Assembly (NCBI GenBank): GCA_965199815.1
Contig: CBDATE010000033.1
Span: 372,001-436,000 of the forward strand
DNA: 64,000 nucleotides
Origin: Azotimanducus sp965199815
Lineage (GTDB): Bacteria > Pseudomonadota > Gammaproteobacteria > Pseudomonadales > Azotimanducaceae
Reading direction: 5' to 3'
Each line of letters begins with the position of its first letter. The stretch's first letter is position 1. A program made the translations under genes and the position numbers. The notes below the pieces were generated by a model, which had not been told where the DNA came from, did no database searches, and was given only the letters and a program-made list of their open reading frames with translations. Shown in pieces: positions 1 to 6,859 of this stretch.

Positions 1-671
1 GTATCGCGGTGCAGCACCGGCAAGTGGTACAGATCCATGTAGCCGTCGTAGGCAATCTTCCAATTCGGGCCTTCGAGACGCCGTGAGGCGAACAGATGCC
101 AGTCAGCAAACCCGAAGTGCGCCAGCAGCTCGTCATAGCCTGACAGGAAGTCGGAGATGGCGAGCGGCGAATTCGGATCCAGTGTTACCCAGACGAGGCC
201 GGCGCTTTCCAGGGTGGGTAACTCGGGGAGCCCGTGGCAGGACTTGTCAATGTCTCCGAACTCGTGGTTGGAGAGGATGGCCTTCAGTTCGCCTCGGTCG
301 TTATATGTCCAGGCATGATAGGGGCAGGAGAAACGCTTGGCATTGCCGGTTCCTGTCGGCAATATCTGCGACCCTCGATGCGAGCAGATGTTGAGGAAGC
401 TGCGTACCTGCCCGTCCTGTCCGCGGGTGATGAAAAGCGGAACGCCAACGGCTTCCATGCACTTGTAGTCTCCCGGGTTCGGCAGTTCGCAACTCATGGC
501 GAGCATGAGCGGCATGCGCCTGAACACCTGATTCACTTCCCGCGCCCAACGCTCCGGTTGGTAATAATGCTGCGCCGATATCTCTACGACCTTGTCGGCG
601 AGCGGAATATCCCCGGACTTGACGTGTGCGAGATTCTGCTGCGCCATTTCGATCAGGAGTTCACGCGACAT
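1..671 (-). CDS. Rieske-type aromatic-ring/sterol oxygenase alpha subunit (3' end beyond window)
   Basis: The frame opens at an ATG at 671 on the minus strand and runs off the left edge, so only about 223 N-terminal residues are visible. They hold a Rieske [2Fe-2S] motif, C96-S-H98 and C116-P-Y-H119, and then the start of the mononuclear iron site (NWK...DLYHLPVLH; D213, H216, H221). In known Rieske oxygenases the cluster passes electrons to this iron, which activates O2 to hydroxylate the substrate. The gene follows the thiolase by about 54 bp and the DUF35 gene in the same direction, which suggests one catabolic operon. The substrate cannot be read from sequence; a ring or a sterol/steroid-like compound is plausible from the neighbours. 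The family call is firm and the substrate is open. Confidence 0.9.
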   Translation of the reverse strand, partial: MSRELLIEMAQQNLAHVKSGDIPLADKVVEISAQHYYQPERWAREVNQVFRRMPLMLAMSCELPNPGDYKCMEAVGVPLFITRGQDGQVRSFLNICSHRGSQILPTGTGNAKRFSCPYHAWTYNDRGELKAILSNHEFGDIDKSCHGLPELPTLESAGLVWVTLDPNSPLAISDFLSGYDELLAHFGFADWHLFASRRLEGPNWKIAYDGYMDLYHLPVLHRD

Positions 672-725
672 GATGCTGGCCTCTCGATGCAGGGTCTTGT
701 GTGTCGGCAGCGGGATGTGCGAGGC

Positions 726-1871
726 TCAGGCGCTCAGGATGCACACGCCCGAGAGGCCGGGGGCACCATAGACATGCGTATATCCGGCCTTGGGGGAATT
801 GGGCACTTGTCGTTGACCAGCGTCTCCCCTCAGTTGCAGCGCCACCTCATGCACCTGACGAAGGCCGGAAGCACCGATGGGCTCGCCATTGGCCATGCAT
901 CCGCCGTCGGTATTGACCGGTAGTTTGCCGTCCGGCTTCGTCCAACCCTCGCGCAGCCATTTCTCCTGTTCGCCGTGTTCGCAGAAGCCGTTCTCTGCCA
1001 TGTGCATGATTTCGGCACCGGACTCGGTGTCCTGAAGCTGCGCTACGTGTATGTCCTCAGGCCCGATGCCCGCCTGTTCAAACGCTGACTTTGACGCTTG
1101 CACTGTGGGCGCATCGCTGCGCTCGAGGGCTTGCGATTGCGAGAACACCTCGAAGGAGCCGAAGAGCCGCGTCTTGACACGTACCGCTTTCAGGAACACC
1201 GGCCTGTTGCCGGTGTACTGCTTCACCTTGTCGGCACGGCACAGGATCATGGCGCAGCCGCCTTCTGCCGGAGAGCAGAAATGGAACTTGCGCAAGGGGT
1301 GGCAGACCATCATGGAATTGGCGATTTCGTCGTGGCCGACAGCTGCGCGGCGCCAGGCGTTGGGATTCATGGCACCGTTGGCGTAGTTCTTGACGGCGAC
1401 AAGATTGAGCGCCTCCTCGGTGATGCCGTAATCGTGCATGTAGCGCTGGATTTTCATGCCGAAGAACTGTGGTGTCAGCGCCATTCCAATATCCCCGTAC
1501 CATTTGCCGAGACCGCTGCCGGCCGGGTCCACGCGAAAGGCACCGCGTTCGTGCTTGTCGAAGCCGACCGCCATGCCGACATCGAACATGCCGGATTGAA
1601 TTGCCATGCAGGCGGACTGGAGTGCACTGCCACCGGTGGCACAGCCGTTGGCGACATTGACGAATTGCAGTCCGGTGAGGCCCATCTCCTTGACCATGGC
1701 ATCGGCTGCACCGGCCGCCGCACTGCCGCCGTAGGCAAATTCGAGCTCGCTCCACTCCATGTCCGCATCTGCAAGCGCCGCTCTTGCGGCGTGTATGCCC
1801 TGATCGCGCCCGGATTTACCGGGGGTTCTGCCGAAAGGGTGGATACCGAGTCCTATGATCGCTACGTCCAT
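726..1871 (-). CDS. SCP-x/lipid-transfer-type thiolase
   Basis: A 381-residue thiolase-fold protein. The nucleophilic cysteine is probably C77 in NVANGCATGG, and the C-terminal part has the thiolase-like LPVNTDGGCMANGEPIGASG and a closing GLSGVCIL. This branch (SCP-x, Ltp-like) either cleaves beta-ketoacyl-CoA or acts as a retro-aldolase on side-chain CoA thioesters, usually together with a DUF35 partner, which is the gene directly upstream. The start was set at the ATG at 1871 (MDVAIIGLG): the longer frame to 1928 adds 19 residues unlike the family start, and a GGGGA-type ribosome site precedes 1871. It lies between the DUF35 and Rieske genes, all on the minus strand. Whether it does thiolysis or aldol cleavage cannot be told. 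Confidence 0.88.
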   Translation of the reverse strand: MDVAIIGLGIHPFGRTPGKSGRDQGIHAARAALADADMEWSELEFAYGGSAAAGAADAMVKEMGLTGLQFVNVANGCATGGSALQSACMAIQSGMFDVGMAVGFDKHERGAFRVDPAGSGLGKWYGDIGMALTPQFFGMKIQRYMHDYGITEEALNLVAVKNYANGAMNPNAWRRAAVGHDEIANSMMVCHPLRKFHFCSPAEGGCAMILCRADKVKQYTGNRPVFLKAVRVKTRLFGSFEVFSQSQALERSDAPTVQASKSAFEQAGIGPEDIHVAQLQDTESGAEIMHMAENGFCEHGEQEKWLREGWTKPDGKLPVNTDGGCMANGEPIGASGLRQVHEVALQLRGDAGQRQVPNSPKAGYTHVYGAPGLSGVCILSA

Positions 1872-1939
1872 ATGTGATTCCCCGGGAGGTTGGTTGTGTG
1901 AATATTGGCGCGGGTCTTGTGTGAGCACATCAGGGCGAG

Positions 1940-2398
1940 TCAGATTTCGTCAGTCGGCTGGAAGAAGTAGGCCATCACCTGCTGACCTTCGCGCTCCAGA
2001 TACTTCTCTACCACCAGCCGCATCTTCATGCCGATATGCAGCCTGCGTACATCGCGGGTCCTGAGGCGCGCCTGAACGCGCACTTGCCCCGGCAGTTCTA
2101 TGTATCCCACACCGTAGGACTTGAAGTTCTCCGGCGTTTCCGGACCGTCGTAAGGGGGGCGCTGCGGATAGAAGCATTGCAGGGTCCAGGTCCAGAGCGT
2201 CCCCTCCCGTTCCAGTTCGAGCGGGGCGACATCGGTGCTGCCACACGCCGGGCAGCCTGACTGCACGGGAAAGGTGACCACGCCACAGTCCCGGCACTTG
2301 CTGCCGAGCAGCCGCGGGTCGTTGGAGGGCCAAGTGAACAGGCCGGGCGCAATCGGCACGGTATGTTCGTATGCGTCAGGTTGACAGGTGTCGTTCAA
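1940..2398 (-). CDS. DUF35 zinc-ribbon/OB-fold protein, partner of the thiolase
   Basis: A protein of about 152 residues with an N-terminal zinc ribbon (C35, C38, C49, C52: CRDCG...CPACG) followed by a small beta-rich OB-like domain. DUF35 proteins bind acyl-CoA or scaffold SCP-x thiolases and aldolases (the ChsH2/Ltp2 complex is the known example). The only upstream in-frame ATG (2560) lies deep inside the permease gene, and its extra residues are unlike the family. I therefore start at a TTG at 2398, which has an AGGAGA ribosome site about 8 bases upstream and sits just after the permease stop. It precedes the thiolase by 68 bp, so co-expression is likely. Confidence 0.85.
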   Translation of the reverse strand: MNDTCQPDAYEHTVPIAPGLFTWPSNDPRLLGSKCRDCGVVTFPVQSGCPACGSTDVAPLELEREGTLWTWTLQCFYPQRPPYDGPETPENFKSYGVGYIELPGQVRVQARLRTRDVRRLHIGMKMRLVVEKYLEREGQQVMAYFFQPTDEI

Positions 2399-2421
2399 GG
2401 TGGGTCTCTCCTCATGTGAAC

Positions 2422-3708
2422 TTATCGCCTTGAACGTATGGTAGCACCCTGTGTCCGGGTCAGACGCAGGTTCGCAACCATTTCGCGAAAGCCGCTCCCG
2501 AGTGCGCCGTACCGGGCGCGCCAGACGATGAGCGCAAGGAGCAGAAAAGCGCCGCTCCATTGCAGCAGCATGATGGCGGGCGTGTGCGAAGCTTCCATGT
2601 TCAGGCTGACAGAGAAGCCGCTCAGGAGAATGAGGACATCAATCAGCAGGCCGCAGGCGAGCGAGACGGAAATGACACCGCCGACATAGATGCTCGAAAA
2701 GCGCGCCCCGAATTGCTTCACGACAATGGCGATGGTGCCAGTGTTGGTGGCTGGTCCGGTCATGAGAAAGATCAGCGCTGCGCCTGGCGAGATGCCCTTG
2801 GCGACGAGTGCGGCTGCGATGGGGGTACTGGCCGAGGCGCAGATATAGACCGGTACGCCGAGCAGCACCATCACCGGATACGAGAGCCAGCGCGCTGTGT
2901 CGCCGAGCATGAGGTCGCTCGGAATCATCAGGTAGAGCAGGGCACCAAGCGCGATGCCGACCAGCAGCGCGAAGAGGATATCGTCGGCAAGGTGCACGAA
3001 TCCGTAGCGCAACACATGCTTCACGATGGTCGGGAAATCAGGGCCTTCTGCATGTGGTTGGCGCATATCTTGTGGATGCATTGCGGGCTTGCCCAGCAGG
3101 CTGCGAAACCATTTGATTGCCACGGTTTTCAGGTGTCCGGGGGCGACATGGCAATCTGCCGACCCGGGAATCAGTGGCGTATGACTCTCGCCCGAGTCGT
3201 GGCAGTCGTGCGAACAAGTCGGGAGCTCGGGGGTGTGTGCATCCTTCGCGTCTTGTGCGTCGGGTATCTCTCCACTCGGCGAATTCCTGATGAGTCCGAT
3301 ACACGCGAGCCCCGATACCACCGCCGTGATCAGGCTGACGATTGGCCTCGTGATTGCTGGTACAAACCCGAAGAATGCCTGTGTGACGAGGATTGAGTCG
3401 GCGCCGGTCTCAGGTGCCGTGATCAGAAACGACATGCAGGATGCGCGCGAAGCTCCCTTGCGGCGCATTTCCGTTACCACCGGTACCACAGAGCAGCTGC
3501 ACAGCGGCATGGGTACACCTATGCCGGCGCTCAGACAGACGGATTTGAGGTCATCGTTCTTCAGCCAGCGGAGTACGCTTTCGCGTGATACGAGCACATG
3601 CAGGATGCCGGCGAGCAGCAGCCCGAGCAGGAGCATGGGTGCCAGGAGCAGGATGGACACCCAGAAGAAATCGAAAAAACCTGCGAACCAGTCGAGAGTG
3701 GCAGACAC
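2422..3708 (-). CDS. SO_0444/ArsP-like metal-efflux permease
   Basis: A 428-residue polytopic membrane protein of the predicted-permease family that includes ArsP and the SO_0444-type Cu/Zn exporters. Two blocks of hydrophobic helices (about 10-140 and 245-400) flank a hydrophilic loop rich in His and Cys (about 150-185), a likely metal-sensing or metal-binding region. The motif GVPMPLCSCSVVP (C70, C72) is diagnostic of the family, and TGPATNTGTI in the second half is its counterpart. It starts with GTG at 3708; no strong ribosome site is visible. It lies 23 bp upstream of the DUF35 gene on the same strand, although the functions look unrelated. The exported metal is inferred. Confidence 0.82.
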   Translation of the reverse strand: MSATLDWFAGFFDFFWVSILLLAPMLLLGLLLAGILHVLVSRESVLRWLKNDDLKSVCLSAGIGVPMPLCSCSVVPVVTEMRRKGASRASCMSFLITAPETGADSILVTQAFFGFVPAITRPIVSLITAVVSGLACIGLIRNSPSGEIPDAQDAKDAHTPELPTCSHDCHDSGESHTPLIPGSADCHVAPGHLKTVAIKWFRSLLGKPAMHPQDMRQPHAEGPDFPTIVKHVLRYGFVHLADDILFALLVGIALGALLYLMIPSDLMLGDTARWLSYPVMVLLGVPVYICASASTPIAAALVAKGISPGAALIFLMTGPATNTGTIAIVVKQFGARFSSIYVGGVISVSLACGLLIDVLILLSGFSVSLNMEASHTPAIMLLQWSGAFLLLALIVWRARYGALGSGFREMVANLRLTRTQGATIRSRR

Positions 3709-3854
3709 TTTGGGGCGTGTGAATCCGAAGTCAAGCTGCCAGTGTACTGTGTCACAGATTCGCTGACTTCAGCGGCTCCGGAATCGGCGCATCATGCGCC
3801 TTGCCCAGACTCTGCGCTCGCCCCGTTTCTCTCATATCCGGTGAAAGCATAGCG

Positions 3855-3891
3855 GTTTGATTCTCGCACCGGATTTGCTGCATAATTCAGG
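3855..3891 (+). promoter_or_regulatory. First copy of a 37-bp promoter-like direct repeat
   Basis: Identical to 3926-3962. Each copy contains TTGATT, an 18-base spacer and CATAAT, close to a sigma-70 -35/-10 pair reading rightwards to the 4091 gene. The promoter function is inferred; the repeat is seen directly. Confidence 0.45.
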
Positions 3892-3925
3892 TTCGGTCAG
3901 CGTCTCTGTCCCGTCACCCTCCTCA

Positions 3926-3962
3926 GTTTGATTCTCGCACCGGATTTGCTGCATAATTCAGG
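3926..3962 (+). promoter_or_regulatory. Second copy of the 37-bp promoter-like direct repeat
   Basis: The same 37 bases as 3855-3891, 71 bp downstream, again with TTGATT-N18-CATAAT. It abuts the truncated hairpin element, so any transcript from here would begin inside or just before that element. Confidence 0.45.
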
Positions 3963-3967
3963 GGCGT

Positions 3968-4032
3968 TACGGCACTGAATCTGGCGGCGCACCCGTGTGC
4001 CGCACGGGAAACCCTGTTATGCAGAGTTTCCC
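3968..4032 (-). repeat. Dispersed hairpin element, truncated copy, reversed (hairpins 1, 2 and half of 3)
   Basis: Read on the minus strand it starts with hairpin 1 (4032 down to 4006; arms of 11 bp with one mismatch, 5-base loop), continues with hairpin 2 (a GCGGCACA-type stem), and stops at the loop of hairpin 3. The family is described under 24849-25001. Confidence 0.85.
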
Positions 4033-4090
4033 TTCTGTATCGCTTCGGTACGCGGTTCGTATTCACCATCTTGTCCGGACATTTCTCACT

Positions 4091-4294
4091 ATGTGGCGCT
4101 TGATACAGGATTTCTTTCGTCAAGGTTGGCTCATGCGCGGGTTCATTGCGCTCGGCTGGCTGAGCATGTTGATTATGCTTGCCAGTGCCTGGGTCAGTAT
4201 TGAAGATATGGTGAAGGCTTCCTTCGTTGATGTGGAAGTAGAGGACGGAGTCGCGCAATCTTCCTCTCGGGAAGATGAGTACCCTGTTGCCTGA
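4091..4294 (+). CDS. Small single-pass membrane protein, unknown function
   Basis: A 67-residue protein starting MWRLIQDFF, with one hydrophobic segment (about residues 17-38) and an acidic, serine-rich tail. The longer frame from 3995 is rejected because its first 32 residues translate the hairpin repeat. It lies 22 bp before the TerB-like gene on the same strand. I do not recognise the family. Confidence 0.5.
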   Translation: MWRLIQDFFRQGWLMRGFIALGWLSMLIMLASAWVSIEDMVKASFVDVEVEDGVAQSSSREDEYPVA

Positions 4295-4316
4295 CCCCAC
4301 GCTCGGGTGAGCTGCC

Positions 4317-4712
4317 ATGTGGTTGATGACGCTCACCGAGACCCAGCGCCGGGCACTCATCGGGCTGGCGCAGCACCTCATTCACGCCGATGAGGTGGTG
4401 GATGTGAGTGAAGAGTACATGCTGGAGGATTTCCGTCGGCAGATGAAACTCCATGAGCGCTCGGGCGCGCCCCCGGAATCGATCGAACAGCTGGCGAGCT
4501 GCTTTGATACCCGCATGTCCGCGGGCGTGGCGCTTCTGAATCTGTTGCGTCTGGGGTTTGTGGACGGGAGCCTTGATGTCACGGAAGAATCCCTCGTGCT
4601 GCGTGTTGCCGAAGCCCTCGGGTTTTCTGACGCTGAATACTGCAAGTTCGAGGATTGGGTGCAGCGCTTTGCGACGCTCGAGCTCGAAGGCAAGAAACTC
4701 ATGCTGTCGTGA
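4317..4712 (+). CDS. TerB-like domain protein
   Basis: A 131-residue, all-helical acidic protein whose pattern resembles the TerB/DjlA N-terminal fold: an ALIGLAQHLIHADEVVDVSEEYML segment, then a second helix pair with DGSLDVTEESL, the two acidic turns that bind metal in TerB. There is no signal peptide and no J domain, so it is a stand-alone cytoplasmic protein. Two ATGs compete for the start (4317 and 4326). The role is unknown; TerB relatives act in envelope and metal stress responses. It converges on tatC. Confidence 0.65.
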   Translation: MWLMTLTETQRRALIGLAQHLIHADEVVDVSEEYMLEDFRRQMKLHERSGAPPESIEQLASCFDTRMSAGVALLNLLRLGFVDGSLDVTEESLVLRVAEALGFSDAEYCKFEDWVQRFATLELEGKKLMLS

Positions 4713-4772
4713 GCATGGGCCCGGAGCGAGGTTGGCGCGCCGGGCTCGGGTTTTCCCGTCAGCGAGAGGGCA

Positions 4773-5555
4773 TCAGGAGCAGTCCTTTCGGCGATGTATG
4801 CCACGCGCGCACAAGAGGCCGACTTCAAACAGCAGCCACGCGGGAAGTGCCAGGGCCACCTGAGTCACCGGGTCTGGCGGGGTCAGAATCATGCCCGCCA
4901 CGAAGCACATGATGACTACATAAGGTCGCTTCCTTGCCAGGCTGTCCGGTGTGCTGATGTCGGCCCACACGAGCAGGAGTATGGCAACCGGAATCTCGAA
5001 ACTGAGTCCGAACGCAAACGACAGGGAAACGACGAATTCGAGATAGGAAGAAATATCGGTCATCACCTGTATGCCCGCGGGTGTGACCGAGACGAAAAAC
5101 TGAAAGGCGATGGGGAAGATCACCAGATAGGCGAATATGACACCGGTGTAGAAAAGCAGCACACTGGAAATGAGCAGGGGCAGCCCGATGCGTTTTTCCC
5201 GCAGGTAGAGGCCGGGTGCGATAAACGCCCAGAGCTGGTGCAGTATGAAGGGCATGGCGAAGATGAGTGCGCCGTATGCCGAGAGTTTCAACGGTGTGAT
5301 GAAGGGGGCGGCGACCCGCGTTGCGATCATGCTCGTGTTCTCGGGCAGCGTGTGCAGCAGCGGCGCTGCAACCACAAGGTAGATTTCGTTGGCGAAGTAA
5401 TAGATGGGGACAAACAGGAGCACTATGGCAACGAGGCTCCGGATGACCCGCTGGCGAAGCTCGCGCACATGCTCGACGAAGGGCGCAGACTCCTTATCTA
5501 CCTGACGGTCGTGTGCGGATTCTTTGGTGGGCTTGGCGCGTCTGGTCAGTTTCAT
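4773..5555 (-). CDS. tatC: Sec-independent protein translocase TatC
   Basis: A 260-residue inner-membrane protein with six hydrophobic helices, the core of the Tat receptor that binds twin-arginine signal peptides with TatB. The family signature regions are visible: FVEHVRELRQRVIRS near the N-terminus, LWAFIAPGLYLREKR after the first helix pair, and FGLSFEIPV in the fourth helix. The C-terminal helices end near a short basic tail. The length is normal. Its start codon overlaps the tatB stop by 4 bp (5552-5555), so translation is coupled in tatA-tatB-tatC. Confidence 0.97.
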   Translation of the reverse strand: MKLTRRAKPTKESAHDRQVDKESAPFVEHVRELRQRVIRSLVAIVLLFVPIYYFANEIYLVVAAPLLHTLPENTSMIATRVAAPFITPLKLSAYGALIFAMPFILHQLWAFIAPGLYLREKRIGLPLLISSVLLFYTGVIFAYLVIFPIAFQFFVSVTPAGIQVMTDISSYLEFVVSLSFAFGLSFEIPVAILLLVWADISTPDSLARKRPYVVIMCFVAGMILTPPDPVTQVALALPAWLLFEVGLLCARGIHRRKDCS

Positions 5556-5956
5556 CGCGCATCGGGCGCACTGCGGGCTGCCTTGTCATCGCCTTGCCCG
5601 GACGGCTTGTCCGAGTCGGCGGCAGCGCGCGAAGGTTGCTTCCGGTCCTTGCGGTCACGTTTGGCGAGAGATGTATCGACATCCTGCCTGATTTCATTGT
5701 CGAGCTTCCTGATATCCGATTTGACATCTGCTATCGGAGATTCGAGATCGCGCATGATCGATTCGTTATGCAACTCGCGGCGCACTTCATCCATACCGAT
5801 TTCGCGCTCTATTTCTGCGCGCGCGGAAAGATAGGCGCGACGCATACGGCCAACCATGAGGCCGAGTGTGCGCATGGCTTCGGGCAGTCGCTTGGGGCCG
5901 AGCACGACCAGTGCAATGAGCGCCACGATCAGCAGCTCCGGGAATCCTGCGTCCAC
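5552..5956 (-). CDS. tatB: Sec-independent protein translocase TatB
   Basis: A single N-terminal membrane helix (FPELLIVALIALVVLGPKRL) is followed by an amphipathic helix and a long charged tail, the TatB layout. I place the start at a GTG at 5956 (VDAGFPELL). It sits just after the tatA stop at 5976 and has a GGAAAG ribosome site; the longer frame to 6028 would add 24 non-family residues inside tatA. The protein is 134 residues. The glutamate in GFPELL and the GPKRLP hinge are conserved family features. It forms the TatBC receptor in the inner membrane. Confidence 0.93.
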   Translation of the reverse strand: MDAGFPELLIVALIALVVLGPKRLPEAMRTLGLMVGRMRRAYLSARAEIEREIGMDEVRRELHNESIMRDLESPIADVKSDIRKLDNEIRQDVDTSLAKRDRKDRKQPSRAAADSDKPSGQGDDKAARSAPDAR

Positions 5957-5975
5957 GGGACGAGCTTTCCGTGCT

Positions 5976-6191
5976 TCAGGAGGATGCCTTGTCGGTGCTC
6001 GCCTCTCGTGCTTCGCCGTCGATAACACGTTCAGTGTGCCTGTCGTCCTCCTGATCGTTCTTCACCGCCTTGCGAAAGCCCTTGATGGCCCTGCCAAGGT
6101 CCGCCCCGAAGGAGGCGATGCGCCTGGAACCGAACACAAGCAGGACGATAGCCAGGATGATGATGAGTTCTGTGGGTCCAAGTCCAAACAT
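5976..6191 (-). CDS. tatA: Sec-independent protein translocase TatA
   Basis: A 71-residue protein starting MFGLGPTELIIILAIVLLVFG: one membrane helix, then the FGADLGRAIKGFRKAV amphipathic helix and an acidic tail, matching TatA, the pore-forming subunit. The start at 6191 was chosen on homology; the longer frame to 6509 reads through hisE in the wrong frame. It is the first tat gene, after hisE and before tatB. Confidence 0.96.
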   Translation of the reverse strand: MFGLGPTELIIILAIVLLVFGSRRIASFGADLGRAIKGFRKAVKNDQEDDRHTERVIDGEAREASTDKASS

Positions 6192-6297
6192 GATTGGGTT
6201 CGCCCCCTGTGCGAATCTGTCAGGTTTTCGATAATTATACGGCGGGCGACAGGGAGCGAGAGGCGGGCTGTTTTCGGGCGTGTTGCGCTCGTCGGGC

Positions 6298-6651
6298 TCA
6301 TCGGGTTCGCGAGCGTTTTTCCTCGTGCCCGGATACACCGAAACGATGTTCGAGTTCTTGCAGTACCAAATCCGGGCTGCAACGGTAGTGGGCAAGCAGC
6401 ACCAGGCTGTGGAACCACAGGTCAGCGGCCTCGTGTACGAGCGCACTTGTGTCGTTCGAGACGGCATTCGATGCCACATCGGACACCTCGAGAAGCTCTG
6501 CTGCTGCAATGAGTTCGTCTGTCTCTTCGCGCAGCTTGGCCGAGATGTCGGTCAGGCCACCGGCAAAGAGCGAGGCGACATAGGATGTGTCCGGCGAAGC
6601 CGTGCAACGCTGGTTCAGAACTCGCTCGAGCTCGCTGATGATGGTGCTCAT
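6298..6651 (-). CDS. hisE: Phosphoribosyl-ATP pyrophosphatase
   Basis: A 117-residue MazG-like enzyme of histidine biosynthesis that hydrolyses PR-ATP to PR-AMP. Diagnostic segments are DTSYVASLFAGG, the metal-binding REETDELIAAA, and HEAADLWFHSLVLLA, closing with LEHRFGVSGHEEK. The ATG at 6651 has an AAGGAGG site 5-6 bases upstream and is preferred over the ORF start at 6762. hisE next to tatABC is a known gammaproteobacterial arrangement; hisI, often also there, is not seen in the window. Confidence 0.95.
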   Translation of the reverse strand: MSTIISELERVLNQRCTASPDTSYVASLFAGGLTDISAKLREETDELIAAAELLEVSDVASNAVSNDTSALVHEAADLWFHSLVLLAHYRCSPDLVLQELEHRFGVSGHEEKRSRTR

Positions 6652-6859
6652 CCGACTGCCTCCTTGGTGTGTGTCCCATTGTAATCCCTTGGCGGTGTGT
6701 GTCCCTTTTGACTCTCTTTTGGCTGTCACGGGACTGACACCTGACTGACACACAGATGCCACCGTAGATTCACCAAAGTGCTACTCAAAATTCATGTATC
6801 TGCCACGCCTGCTGCCTAGAGTGCGCCATGGATTTTGCATTTCTCCGGAGACTCTCCCC

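Larger units (their letters stand above)
3709..4090. other. Intergenic region with a duplicated promoter-like segment and a repeat copy
   Basis: A 382-bp gap between the divergent permease and small membrane protein genes. I see no convincing gene in it. It holds two direct copies of a 37-bp segment (3855-3891 and 3926-3962) and a truncated, reversed copy of the dispersed hairpin element (3968-4032), each listed separately. Confidence 0.7.

Noticed and set aside
6652..6859. GTGTGTGTCCC-type repeats before the lipoprotein gene
   Set aside because: Only two short, imperfect occurrences; too little to call an element.
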